Source: Salmonella bongori NCTC 12419 (GTDB lineage: Bacteria > Pseudomonadota > Gammaproteobacteria > Enterobacterales > Enterobacteriaceae). Taken from it: a DNA stretch of 64,000 bases. Location of the stretch: contig NC_015761.1 of assembly GCF_000252995.1 (NCBI RefSeq), positions 3,100,001 to 3,164,000 on the forward strand, read 5' to 3'. The notes beneath the pieces were generated by a model that was given only the letters and a program-made list of their open reading frames with translations, was not told the DNA's origin and searched no databases. This document shows positions 52,407 through 61,678 of the stretch, in pieces (the first letter of the stretch is position 1; each line of letters starts with the position of its first letter). The position numbers were made by a program, and so were the translations under genes.

Positions 52407-53615
52407 TTATGCAAATTCGACAGATGACTGCACTTTACCTAAATGAATGGCATCAAGGGCAATCATTTTCTCTTCATTCGTTGGAATAACAGCACAAATA
52501 ACCTGAGAAGAATCAGCAGAAATAATGCGTTCGCCATGAGAATTTGACTGCTTATTTTTTTCAACGTCTAATTTAATTCCCAATATGCCCAGGTGTTCAC
52601 TCACCAGTTGGCGAATTAATACGGAGTTCTCACCAATACCACCGGTAAAAATAATACCATCCAGACGGTGTAGCGATGCCGCATGGCCAGCGATATGGCG
52701 GGCGATGCGATGAACAAAGATTTTAATTGCCAGCCGCGCGCGATCGTGACCTTCGTGCCAGGCTTTTTCCAATACCCGAAGATCGGATGACAGGCCAGAG
52801 ATAGCGAGCAAACCAGACTCCTTATTCACTACGCGTTCCAGATCGCTGAGCGTCTGCCCGGTTTCTTTCGCTATCCATGCCATCGCACCGAAGTCGACAT
52901 CACCGCTGCGGGTGCCCATCACTAGCCCCTCCAGTGGCGTCATGCCCATGGAGGTATCCACGCTCTGACCGTTACGTACTGCGCAGATAGACGCGCCATT
53001 GCCCAGATGGGCAATAATCAGCCCCGAGTGGTTTTCGTCCAGGTCGAGCAGCGCATACGCACGCTGTGAAACATAGCGATGTGACGTACCGTGAAAGCCG
53101 TAGCGACGTACTCCCAGCCTGGAAAAATATTCCCACGGCAATCCGTACAAATACGCTTCCGGTGCCAGTGTCTGGTGGAAGCTGGTATCAAATACCGCCA
53201 CCTGGGTCACGCCAGGGAAAAGATGCCTTGAGGATTCAATACCGCTTAAATTCGCATAATTATGTAGCGGCGCTAAAGGCGATACCCGACGAATATTATC
53301 GATAACCTCATCGGTAATAATAACGGACTGCGTAAAAATATTGCCACCGTGAGCGATGCGATGGCCAATTAATTCTACGCTATCCGTTAACTCGCGTTTT
53401 TCCAGCTCAAAGGCAATAGCTTTTAATGCCTCCTCATAATCAGAATAAGGAAGTTTTATTGGCTTATCGTCGTTAATAGATAAAAATGCATTGTCAGTAT
53501 TAATCCCATCTGCTATTCCCGCCATTAAAACATCACAGGAAGCGACATCCAGTACGGAAAATTTAATAGAAGATGATCCGCAATTAATCACCAGTACTAC
53601 CGGAAATTCATTCAT
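52407..53615 (-). CDS. tdcD: Propionate kinase TdcD
   Basis: The gene encodes 402 aa of the acetokinase family: VINCGSSSIKFSV (phosphate 1), VAVFDTSFHQT, GFHGTSHRYVS, IIAHLGNGASICAV and FTGGIGENS. It makes ATP from propionyl phosphate and ADP, the energy-yielding step of threonine fermentation. Length normal. Confidence 0.95.
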   Translation of the reverse strand: MNEFPVVLVINCGSSSIKFSVLDVASCDVLMAGIADGINTDNAFLSINDDKPIKLPYSDYEEALKAIAFELEKRELTDSVELIGHRIAHGGNIFTQSVIITDEVIDNIRRVSPLAPLHNYANLSGIESSRHLFPGVTQVAVFDTSFHQTLAPEAYLYGLPWEYFSRLGVRRYGFHGTSHRYVSQRAYALLDLDENHSGLIIAHLGNGASICAVRNGQSVDTSMGMTPLEGLVMGTRSGDVDFGAMAWIAKETGQTLSDLERVVNKESGLLAISGLSSDLRVLEKAWHEGHDRARLAIKIFVHRIARHIAGHAASLHRLDGIIFTGGIGENSVLIRQLVSEHLGILGIKLDVEKNKQSNSHGERIISADSSQVICAVIPTNEEKMIALDAIHLGKVQSSVEFA

Positions 53616-53681
53616 GTAGTGGCTCCGCCAATATCAGACTGCATCCACACCCTGTGGCGTAACGCAGTCTGAATGTGAGGA

Positions 53682-55013
53682 TTAGAACAATTTGTAGACG
53701 ATATTCAGGATAGTCAGTAGACCAATCAGGGTGACGAACATATTATCCAGACGGCCCCGGTATTTCGCCAGCGACGGCGCTTTACGAATAGCGTACATCG
53801 GCAATAGACATAACAATGAGGCAATAATCGGCGCGCCCATCGCTTCAATCAGATCCAGAATGTTCGGGTTTGCGTAAGCCACCACCCAGGTCGATCCCAT
53901 GATGAAGATCATACTGATGGTGTTGAGCTTGCCCATTGAAACTTTAGTTTTATCCCCTTTGTAGCCGAACTTCAGGATCAGACCGTTTAGCCCTTCCAGC
54001 GTGCCAAGATAGTGGCCAAAGAACGATTTGAAGATAGCGACCAACGCGATAATAGACGCGCCATACTCCAGGATAGTGGCGAAAGTGGATTTTGTCCCGG
54101 ATAAAGAGGCAAAATGGTTGGCCAGATAGGAAAGTACCGGAATGTTTTGCGCTTTCGCATCCGCCATATTCTGCGGGGAGAGCGTGAACAGGCAGCTAAA
54201 GGCAAAGAACATCACTACCGCGACCATCAGCATACTGGCGCGCGAGATGATCTGAGAACATTTACGCTCAGTAAAGTCACGACCAAACTCTTTCTCATAC
54301 TCTTCACGCTTAGAAACCACAAACGAAGAGACGATAGGGGAAAAGTTAAAGGAGAACACCATGATGGAGATCCCCAGCCACACGGTAACCAGTATGCCAT
54401 CGTGCCCGGTCAGCGCGATATTGCCGAGATCAACCTGCTCAATAACCGCTGAGTTCCAGTAAGGTATCAGCGACAAGGAGATCAACACCAGACTGGCGAT
54501 AAATGGCCACACCAGGTAACTCATCACCTTAACCATCAGATCCTTACCAAACCAGATGACAAAGGCCATCAGCAGCAGCAAGAACAGCGCCACGAAGCCG
54601 CGGTTCAACGCTGGCATTTGCAACTGATTTTCCCAGAACGTCATAAAGGTGTTAGTAATAGTGACGCCATAAATCCATAACAGCGGACAAATTGCAAAGA
54701 AATACAGGAAAGTAATGACCACGCCGCCCGTTTTACCGAAGTGTTCTTCAACCGTTTCCGTAATGTTCCCGGACGGGTTAGACCCTGACAAACACAGACG
54801 CGCCAGCGCCCGGTGGCAATAAAAGGCGATAGGGTAAGCCAGCACCAGCATTAACAGAATGGGGATCAATCCGCCAAACCCTGCGCGAATTGGGAAGAAC
54901 AGCACCCCTGCGCCGATGGCGGTACCAAATAAACCCAGCGTCCACGTGGTGTCTGATTTACGCCAGGACGACTGTTTTGTCTGGCTGGATACAATGCTAT
55001 CAGTAGTACTCAT
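53682..55013 (-). CDS. tdcC: Threonine/serine:H+ symporter TdcC
   Basis: The gene encodes 443 aa with eleven membrane helices: TWTLGLFGTAIGAGVLFFPIRAGFGGLIPILLML is the first. It is the HAAAP-family transporter that feeds the pathway with threonine and serine. 35 bp after tdcB. Confidence 0.95.
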   Translation of the reverse strand: MSTTDSIVSSQTKQSSWRKSDTTWTLGLFGTAIGAGVLFFPIRAGFGGLIPILLMLVLAYPIAFYCHRALARLCLSGSNPSGNITETVEEHFGKTGGVVITFLYFFAICPLLWIYGVTITNTFMTFWENQLQMPALNRGFVALFLLLLMAFVIWFGKDLMVKVMSYLVWPFIASLVLISLSLIPYWNSAVIEQVDLGNIALTGHDGILVTVWLGISIMVFSFNFSPIVSSFVVSKREEYEKEFGRDFTERKCSQIISRASMLMVAVVMFFAFSCLFTLSPQNMADAKAQNIPVLSYLANHFASLSGTKSTFATILEYGASIIALVAIFKSFFGHYLGTLEGLNGLILKFGYKGDKTKVSMGKLNTISMIFIMGSTWVVAYANPNILDLIEAMGAPIIASLLCLLPMYAIRKAPSLAKYRGRLDNMFVTLIGLLTILNIVYKLF

Positions 55014-55048
55014 ATCCTATCCTCAACGAAAAGATTTATTGTCAGGCT

Positions 55049-56038
55049 TTACGCATCAACTAAACCCGTAATTTGCGATACACGAGAAAGATCGATATTA
55101 CCGCCAGAAATAATGCTGACCGTTTTTCTGTTATGAATATGGCTATCTAATTTTCCGCTTAATAAAGCAGCACAAGCCAGAGCGCCAGCACCTTCAGTAA
55201 TTACCTTATTACGCTGAATTAATGCGATCATACTGTTACGAATTTCATCTTCGCTGACCAGGACAATATCATCCACTAATTCACGAACGATTTCATACGT
55301 TAAATTACCCGGGCGAGAGACATCACAACCATCCGCCAGGGTGCCGGTCGTTCGGTGCGTGGTTATTTCACCAGCGCGATAAGACGCCGCCATACCATGA
55401 ACATTTTCGGACTGTACACCAATAACTTTAATGGTGGGGTTAATCGATTTAATCGCAATGGCAATACCTGCAATTAAACCACCGCCACCAATTGGCACAA
55501 TGACATTATCGACATCATACAGATCTTCCATAATTTCAAGGCCAATGGTGCCCTGTCCGGCAATCACTTTCGGATCGTCATATGGGGGAATGAAAATACG
55601 CCCTTCAGTTTCAACGATTTCGCTAACTTTAGCGATAGTGTCGTTGAAGTTGTCGCCGTGCAGCACCACTTCCGCAGAGTAGTCGCAGGTTGCCGCCACT
55701 TTAGACTTCGGCGCGCCCTTCGGCATCACCACTTTGCCGTCAATACCGAGCATTGCGCAAGAAAGAGACACGCCCTGCGCATGGTTACCTGCCGAACAGG
55801 CCACCACCCCTTTACGTTTTTCGGCCTCCGTTAATGAACTAAGTTTGTTAAAAGCACCACGAATTTTAAAAGACCCCGTACGCTGCATATTTTCAAACTT
55901 GAGAAATATTTCACCTTTGCAGCGTTCACTAAAATAGTTTGAGCGAGGCATTCCCGTTTTATATATTTTCCCCGCCAGTCTTTTTTTTGCTTCGAGGATA
56001 TCTTCAATGGCAACTGGCAGATCATATGTAATGTGCAT
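55049..56038 (-). CDS. tdcB: Catabolic threonine dehydratase TdcB
   Basis: The gene encodes 329 aa. The PLP lysine is Lys58 in RTGSFKIRGAFNKL; the phosphate-binding loop is VPIGGGGLIAGIAIA. There is no C-terminal ACT regulatory domain, as in the AMP-activated catabolic enzyme. It converts threonine to 2-ketobutyrate and ammonia. Follows tdcA by 93 bp. Confidence 0.95.
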   Translation of the reverse strand: MHITYDLPVAIEDILEAKKRLAGKIYKTGMPRSNYFSERCKGEIFLKFENMQRTGSFKIRGAFNKLSSLTEAEKRKGVVACSAGNHAQGVSLSCAMLGIDGKVVMPKGAPKSKVAATCDYSAEVVLHGDNFNDTIAKVSEIVETEGRIFIPPYDDPKVIAGQGTIGLEIMEDLYDVDNVIVPIGGGGLIAGIAIAIKSINPTIKVIGVQSENVHGMAASYRAGEITTHRTTGTLADGCDVSRPGNLTYEIVRELVDDIVLVSEDEIRNSMIALIQRNKVITEGAGALACAALLSGKLDSHIHNRKTVSIISGGNIDLSRVSQITGLVDA

Positions 56039-56131
56039 TATAACCTCTTAACCTGGGGATTAAAAAATAAATTACCGTGGCCCACTGTTCAAAAACAGGC
56101 GGCGTTCATTTCACTAAATATATTTATTCCG

Positions 56132-57070
56132 TTACTCAATTTCTATTAACTGCCTGCGTCTACATCCATTAAATGATGAATATTGTTTTGCTAATTCTAC
56201 TAATACTGAAGCAGCTTTTTTTATGCGATAATTTTTAGACCATACCGCAGCGTATCGCGCCACGGGTAATGTGTCTTTTATTGGTATGGTGATAAATTGA
56301 TTGGAACCAAAAGGCGTGGTCATATCGCAGGGAATAACAGTCAAGAAATCAGCATTGAGAACAAGGTTATAAATTGTGACGACGGAATCTGTTTTAACGA
56401 TGTTTTCGATGCTGATGCCATTTCTTTGCAGGGTGGTGAGAAGTTCGCTGTAGTAGCCCATGTTCGTTTGCGGCAATACCCACTGTTCGTTTTTTAACGA
56501 CTCCAGTGTGATGGTGCCGGTGCATGTTCGGGACTTACTGGCCACCAGCACAAACTCCGATTCAAAAAGCGACTCTACATGCAGATCCTGAAGTTGCATT
56601 TCGTTGCTAAGCGTACCAATAGCAAAATCCAGACGTCCGTCGCGAATGGCCGGCAGGAACGAAGAGAGCTGCGCCTCATACATGGATACCTGCGCTTTTG
56701 GAAAGACCTCTTTGAACTTATGAATCATATCGGACATAAAGGTAAAGCCAATCAGCGAAGGAAAGCCAAACGAGACGTCAACGACGGTATTGCAAGTCAT
56801 GCTGTTCATCTCGTTGATCATGTTTTTCATTTCGCGGGTGATAGACTCAGACCAGGTGAGCAACACTTGTCCCGCTTCAGTTAGCGTAACGCCGGTATTT
56901 TTACGTACAATTAACTCAACGCCGAAATAAGCCTCGGCATCGCTAATGATTTTGCTAACGGCGGGTTGAGTTAACCCTAACGATTTTGCGGCAGACCCGA
57001 TAGAACCACTCCTGATGACTTCCTGAAAGACCACCAGATGCTGTGTTTTAGGGAGAACAAGACTATTCAT
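56132..57070 (-). CDS. tdcA: LysR-family activator TdcA of the tdc operon
   Basis: The gene encodes 312 aa. The winged helix covers residues 9-66 (HLVVFQEVIRSGSIGSAAKSLGLTQPAVSKIISDAEAYFGVELIVRKNTGV). The effector domain follows. It activates tdcABCDEG together with CRP and IHF under anaerobic conditions. It is first in its own operon. Confidence 0.95.
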   Translation of the reverse strand: MNSLVLPKTQHLVVFQEVIRSGSIGSAAKSLGLTQPAVSKIISDAEAYFGVELIVRKNTGVTLTEAGQVLLTWSESITREMKNMINEMNSMTCNTVVDVSFGFPSLIGFTFMSDMIHKFKEVFPKAQVSMYEAQLSSFLPAIRDGRLDFAIGTLSNEMQLQDLHVESLFESEFVLVASKSRTCTGTITLESLKNEQWVLPQTNMGYYSELLTTLQRNGISIENIVKTDSVVTIYNLVLNADFLTVIPCDMTTPFGSNQFITIPIKDTLPVARYAAVWSKNYRIKKAASVLVELAKQYSSFNGCRRRQLIEIE

Positions 57071-57134
57071 ATCTGCCGCTCTGAAATAACATTGTGAACG
57101 GCAGGAAGTGTAGCAAATTAAAACTTAAAGGTTA

Positions 57135-57150
57135 TGTGCGACCACTCACA
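57135..57150 (-). promoter_or_regulatory. CRP site of the tdc promoter
   Basis: TGTGCGACCACTCACA (palindromic TGTGC-N6-TCACA), 65 bp upstream of the tdcA ATG, corresponds to the CRP site of the E. coli tdc promoter. Confidence 0.85.
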
Positions 57151-57796
57151 AATTAACGTAACGTAATTTTTCAATGGCATCCAATAAATAAATAAAACAT
57201 TTAATTTCAATTACTTATAAAAACAAAATAATAAATTAACCTGATTTTAATCAAAAAAAATGGCGGTAATAACAATATATTATGGCGATAACAAGCCTGT
57301 TTACTCGCTATTTTTTACCACGCCAAAAGATGATATTTCAAACAATTACGGCATATTTTATAGACAGTTTCAGTGTTAAAGTTAAAACGCAATTTATCAA
57401 ATTAATGTATAAAAATGACGTCACTTCGCTAAAAAAACGTTACGCGTCACATTTTTTTACCTTATTTGTTTGTAAAGAAACATTTAATAAATTTTTAACC
57501 AAAATATCTCATACATTTAATTTTCATTTACAACAAATAATTTACACTGCCTGGGTGAGGTTTTTCAGTGTGTAATTTCGTGAAGGAGATCGATTGCCTT
57601 TCATTTCTCTTGAAAAAATAATCGATACCAGATTTTTGTGCTGCATATCACAAAACGGGAAATAAGATATAACCGCGATAGCCAATTAATGCTCGGATAG
57701 CGACGCCGGGGCGTTTTATCCAGCCAACCCGGCGTACAGATCCTCATAACGGCTAAGCGCAGCGTTCAGGCAACATGCTCCCGGGTCTGATAAGCA
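57151..57796. other. Long AT-rich region between tdcA and rnpB
   Basis: About 650 bases lacking a firm gene. A 97-codon frame (57282-57575, plus strand; basic and Phe-rich, MAITSLFTRYFLPRQKM) lies where E. coli has tdcR, divergent from tdcA, but it has no ribosome-binding site and looks like AT-rich noise. The rest should hold IHF and TdcA sites. From 57690 to 57780 there are REP-like CGCCGGGGCG repeats. Confidence 0.5.
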
Positions 57797-57819
57797 AAAA
57801 CCCGCCGAAGCGGGTTTTA
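57797..57819 (-). terminator. rnpB terminator
   Basis: ACCCGCTTCGGCGGGTTTTT on the minus strand, directly after the mature 3' end of the RNase P RNA. Confidence 0.9.
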
Positions 57820-57824
57820 TAAAT

Positions 57825-58201
<377 letters not shown>

Positions 58202-58233
58202 GGCGCGCAGTATAGAGGGTTCGCGCGACTTTG

Positions 58234-59379
58234 TCACCCCGCGCTGCGCATTCCTATCGCCAGAGCGGCAGCAACATTTCTTGACGCCCGATAAATATTA
58301 TCAAACGCGCCCCGAAAAGCCTCTTCCAGCGTCACAATACGCGTAAGTACGCTAAAGACGGCGTCAATACCATACTGATGCACGACACCGACATCATGCG
58401 TCAGGCTGCCAGCAATACCAATCACCGGTTTATGATATTTTTTCGCCACGTTCGCCACACCCACCGGCACTTTACCGCGAATGCTTTGGCTATCAATCCG
58501 CCCCTCTCCGGTAACAACCAGTGTACAATCGTGAATATGATCCTCGAGGTTCAACGCCGCCGTGACAATGTCGATCCCGCTGCGTAACTCCGCGCCGAGA
58601 AACGCCATTAACGCCGCGCCCATACCGCCTGCCGCCCCTGCGCCGGGCGCCGCCTTTACATCAACATTCAGCGATTTTTTTATGATATCGGCATAGTGAG
58701 CAAGATTCCTGTCCAGCTCAAGAATGTTCTCTTCGGTCGCGCCTTTTTGCGGCCCAAAAATGCGTGATGCGCCGTTGTCGCCAATCAGTGGATTAGAGAC
58801 ATCGCAGGCAGCCTGAATAACGCAGAGTTTTAAACGGGGATCGAGCTCTGAAATATCAATGTGACTGAGGTGATTAAGGCTCCCACCGCCATAGCCAATC
58901 TCTGCGCCATTTGCATCGCACAGTTTTGCACCCAATGCCTGCATCATCCCTGCCCCGCCGTCATTCGTCGCGCTGCCGCCAATACCGATAATGATATTTC
59001 TTGCGCCGTTGTCCAGCGCCTGCAAAATCAGCTCTCCCGTTCCTCGCGAGGTGGTAATCAAAGGATTGCGTTTTTCTGGCGGCACCAGCGCCAGTCCGCT
59101 GGCCGCCGCCATTTCAATAAAGGCGGTGTTGCCGTCGCCGGAAATCCCCCAACTGGCTTTCACCTTTTCGCCCAACGGCCCGGTCACCCATGCGGTGTGT
59201 TCAGCGCCCTGTGTGGCAGCAATCATCGCCTCGACCGTTCCTTCTCCGCCATCAGCAACCGGGACAGAAATATATTGCGCGTCGGGAAAGATCTCCCGAA
59301 ATCCTTTTTCGATCGCCTGCGCTACCTCCGCAGCAGAAAGGCTTTCTTTGTAAGAGTCCGGGGCAATTACGATTTTCAT
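58234..59379 (-). CDS. garK: Glycerate 2-kinase GarK
   Basis: The gene encodes 381 aa: MKIVIAPDSYKESLSAAEVAQAIEKGF, PVADGGEGTVEAMIAATQG, GIGGSATNDGGAGMMQALGAKL and GAGAAGGMGAALMAFLGAEL, all signatures of the type I glycerate kinases. It makes 2-phosphoglycerate from D-glycerate, last step of galactarate/glucarate breakdown. It follows garR across a 97-bp gap with a BIME. Confidence 0.94.
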   Translation of the reverse strand: MKIVIAPDSYKESLSAAEVAQAIEKGFREIFPDAQYISVPVADGGEGTVEAMIAATQGAEHTAWVTGPLGEKVKASWGISGDGNTAFIEMAAASGLALVPPEKRNPLITTSRGTGELILQALDNGARNIIIGIGGSATNDGGAGMMQALGAKLCDANGAEIGYGGGSLNHLSHIDISELDPRLKLCVIQAACDVSNPLIGDNGASRIFGPQKGATEENILELDRNLAHYADIIKKSLNVDVKAAPGAGAAGGMGAALMAFLGAELRSGIDIVTAALNLEDHIHDCTLVVTGEGRIDSQSIRGKVPVGVANVAKKYHKPVIGIAGSLTHDVGVVHQYGIDAVFSVLTRIVTLEEAFRGAFDNIYRASRNVAAALAIGMRSAG

Positions 59380-59403
59380 AGTGGTAGCCTGTTACTGCAC
59401 AAC

Positions 59404-59467
59404 GCCGGATGGCGTTTCACTTATCCGGCCAACAATTCAGGCCCGGAACGCGATACGCCATCCGGGC
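59404..59467. repeat. BIME between garR and garK
   Basis: GCCGGATGGCG ... CTTATCCGGC (59404-59429) and GCCCGGAACGCG ... CATCCGGGC (59441-59467) are opposed REP units inside the operon, a common position for regulating the relative level of the downstream gene. Confidence 0.8.
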
Positions 59468-59476
59468 ACAACGTCA

Positions 59477-60361
59477 TTAGCGAGTGACTTCCACTTTCGC
59501 CAGTTTTTCGTAATAGCATGCCAGGGCGCTATGGTCATCGTGACCGTATCCATCCGCGCGTAATGCCTGCATCATTTCCATCACCGCGGCGGTCAGCGGC
59601 AACTGTGCGCCAACGCCGTGGGAGGTATCCAACGCATTCGCCAGATCTTTAATATGCAAATCGATACGGAAACCCGGTTTAAAGTTTCTGTCCATCACCA
59701 TTGGCGCTTTCGCGTCCAGTACCGTACTGCCCGCCAGGCCGCCGCGAATTGCCTGATAAACCAAATCCGGGTTAACGCCTGCTTTGGTCGCCAGCGTCAA
59801 CGCTTCAGACATCGCCGCAATATTCAACGCGACGATCACCTGGTTAGCCAGCTTCGTGACGTTACCTGCGCCAATTTCACCGGTATGCACCACAGAACCG
59901 GCCATCGCTTTCATCAGATCGTAGTATTTGTCGAAAATCGTTTTGTCGCCGCCGACCATGACGGACAGAGTGCCATCAATGGCTTTAGGTTCTCCGCCGC
60001 TGACCGGGGCATCCAGCATCGCAATGCCTTTTGCTTTCAGGGCATCGCTAATCTCACGGCTCGCCAGCGGCGCGATAGAGCTCATATCAATCAACACTGT
60101 TCCCGGCTTAGCGCCTTTGATGATGCCGTTCTCGCCCAGCGCAACCTCTTTCACGTGCGGAGAGTTAGGCAGCATCGTAATGATGACGTCGCACTGTTCC
60201 GCGATTGCCTTCGCCGTAGAGGCTGTTTCTGCGCCTGCAGCGATGACATCAGCAATCGCGTCAGGATTACGGTCAGACACCACCAATGAGTATCCAGCTT
60301 TCAGTAAGTTTTTGCTCATGGGCTTCCCCATGATGCCTAAGCCAATAAAGCCAACTTTCAT
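59477..60361 (-). CDS. garR: Tartronate semialdehyde reductase GarR
   Basis: The gene encodes 294 aa from ATG 60361 (MKVGFIGLGIMGKPMSKNLLKAGYSL); 24 upstream codons in frame overlap the intergenic space. GFIGLGIMGKPM is the NAD-binding and family signature; the catalytic Lys is in GAGNVTKLANQV. It reduces tartronate semialdehyde to D-glycerate. Confidence 0.95.
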   Translation of the reverse strand: MKVGFIGLGIMGKPMSKNLLKAGYSLVVSDRNPDAIADVIAAGAETASTAKAIAEQCDVIITMLPNSPHVKEVALGENGIIKGAKPGTVLIDMSSIAPLASREISDALKAKGIAMLDAPVSGGEPKAIDGTLSVMVGGDKTIFDKYYDLMKAMAGSVVHTGEIGAGNVTKLANQVIVALNIAAMSEALTLATKAGVNPDLVYQAIRGGLAGSTVLDAKAPMVMDRNFKPGFRIDLHIKDLANALDTSHGVGAQLPLTAAVMEMMQALRADGYGHDDHSALACYYEKLAKVEVTR

Positions 60362-60392
60362 CGTCATAACGTGCTCTCTTTTCATACCAGAA

Positions 60393-61163
60393 TTATTTTT
60401 TAAAAGCGTCGGCAAGTTTCTGCGTGCCGGCACGGAAGACGCCTAAATCGCTGCCGACGGCGACAAAGGTCGCGCCCCATTCCAGATAACGACGGGCATC
60501 CGCCTCTACCGGCGCCAGAATGCCGCACGGTTTACCGTGTGCTTTGGCGCGGGAGAAAATATGTTGAATCGTCTGCTGCACCTCAGGGTGAGAAGCATTG
60601 CCGAGATGACCCAGCGCGGCGGCCAGATCGCTGGGGCCGACGAAAATACCGTCAACGCCTTCTGTTGCAGCGATGGCATCAACGTTATCGACTCCCAGCT
60701 GGCTTTCGATTTGAACAATAATGGTGATGTTTTTGTTCGACTGCGCAAAATAATCAGGCACCGTGCCGAACATGTTGGCGCGGTGAGAAACGGAAACGCC
60801 GCGAATGCCTTCCGGCGGGTAACGCGTAGAGGCGACGGCGCGAACCGCCTCCTCTTGCGTTTCAACAAAGGGGATCAGGAAGTTATAAAAACCGATATCC
60901 AGCATCCGTTTGATAATGACCGGTTCGTTAGTCGGCACACGTACCACAGGCGCGCTGGCACTGCCTTTCAATGCCAATAACTGCGGAATTAAAGTGGTTA
61001 CATCGTTCGGCGCATGTTCGCCATCCAGCACCAGCCAGTCGAATCCCGCCAGACCGAGCACTTCGGTGGTGATTGGGCTGGCCAGCGCAGACCAGCAGCC
61101 AATCTGTACCTGCTGAGCCGCCAGCGCAGCTTTAAACTTATTTGGGAAAATAGCGTTATTCAT
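60393..61163 (-). CDS. garL: 5-keto-4-deoxy-D-glucarate aldolase GarL
   Basis: The gene encodes 256 aa of the HpcH/HpaI aldolase family: FDWLVLDGEHAPND (catalytic His and metal region), VRVPTNEP, VQIESQLGVDNV (metal Glu) and GIFVGPSDLAAALG. It yields pyruvate and tartronate semialdehyde. It is first in the operon: the transporter gene garP that precedes garL in E. coli is absent. Confidence 0.94.
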   Translation of the reverse strand: MNNAIFPNKFKAALAAQQVQIGCWSALASPITTEVLGLAGFDWLVLDGEHAPNDVTTLIPQLLALKGSASAPVVRVPTNEPVIIKRMLDIGFYNFLIPFVETQEEAVRAVASTRYPPEGIRGVSVSHRANMFGTVPDYFAQSNKNITIIVQIESQLGVDNVDAIAATEGVDGIFVGPSDLAAALGHLGNASHPEVQQTIQHIFSRAKAHGKPCGILAPVEADARRYLEWGATFVAVGSDLGVFRAGTQKLADAFKK

Positions 61164-61678
61164 CGATTATACCTTCGCTTATTTCTTTAATTATCTGGAT
61201 ATGTTGCCGCCGCCACTACTTATAGCGGCGACCATAAATGGTCATTTCAAACTCAGTACGGAGTTTCGCATTTTATTTCCATGGCGATAACCACACATTG
61301 CGTCATAATATTTCACCAAAACATTGGCACTTTTTATTATTATCCTGGTACTTTTAAATAACTCGCCAGATATACGTAATTTGCTATTTAGTATAAACAG
61401 CATGACGCGGATAATCATTGTGCAAATGCTCATTAAGAAGACGAAATTCAGCGCTTATTTTTAAGCATTCGCCCATGACACTGGGCGCTGATGCACATAT
61501 TTACGCTTTGTCTGCCTCGCACCAAAAGTTTCATGATCTGTGGTGATCTGGATCACATTCTTATTTTTATACTCCTGCCATTCTTATTTCATTATGAGTA
61601 ATTTTTATATATCGCTTTCGCGTTTTAATCATAACCAAAATAGATAATTTTTATCATCCAGGCTGGAGAATGCTGAAC
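61164..61678. promoter_or_regulatory. garL/garD divergent control region with CRP site
   Basis: About 515 bases without a gene. A CRP site, GGTGATCTGGATCACA (61542-61557, GTGA-N6-TCAC), lies 120 bp upstream of garD. The AT-rich middle is where CdaR would bind. An E. coli garP-sized reading frame is not present, nor are recognisable remnants. Confidence 0.65.

Noticed and set aside
57282..57575. 97-codon frame as a true gene (tdcR)
   Set aside because: AT-rich, no ribosome-binding site and no family match that I can make. Reported only as part of the intergenic description.
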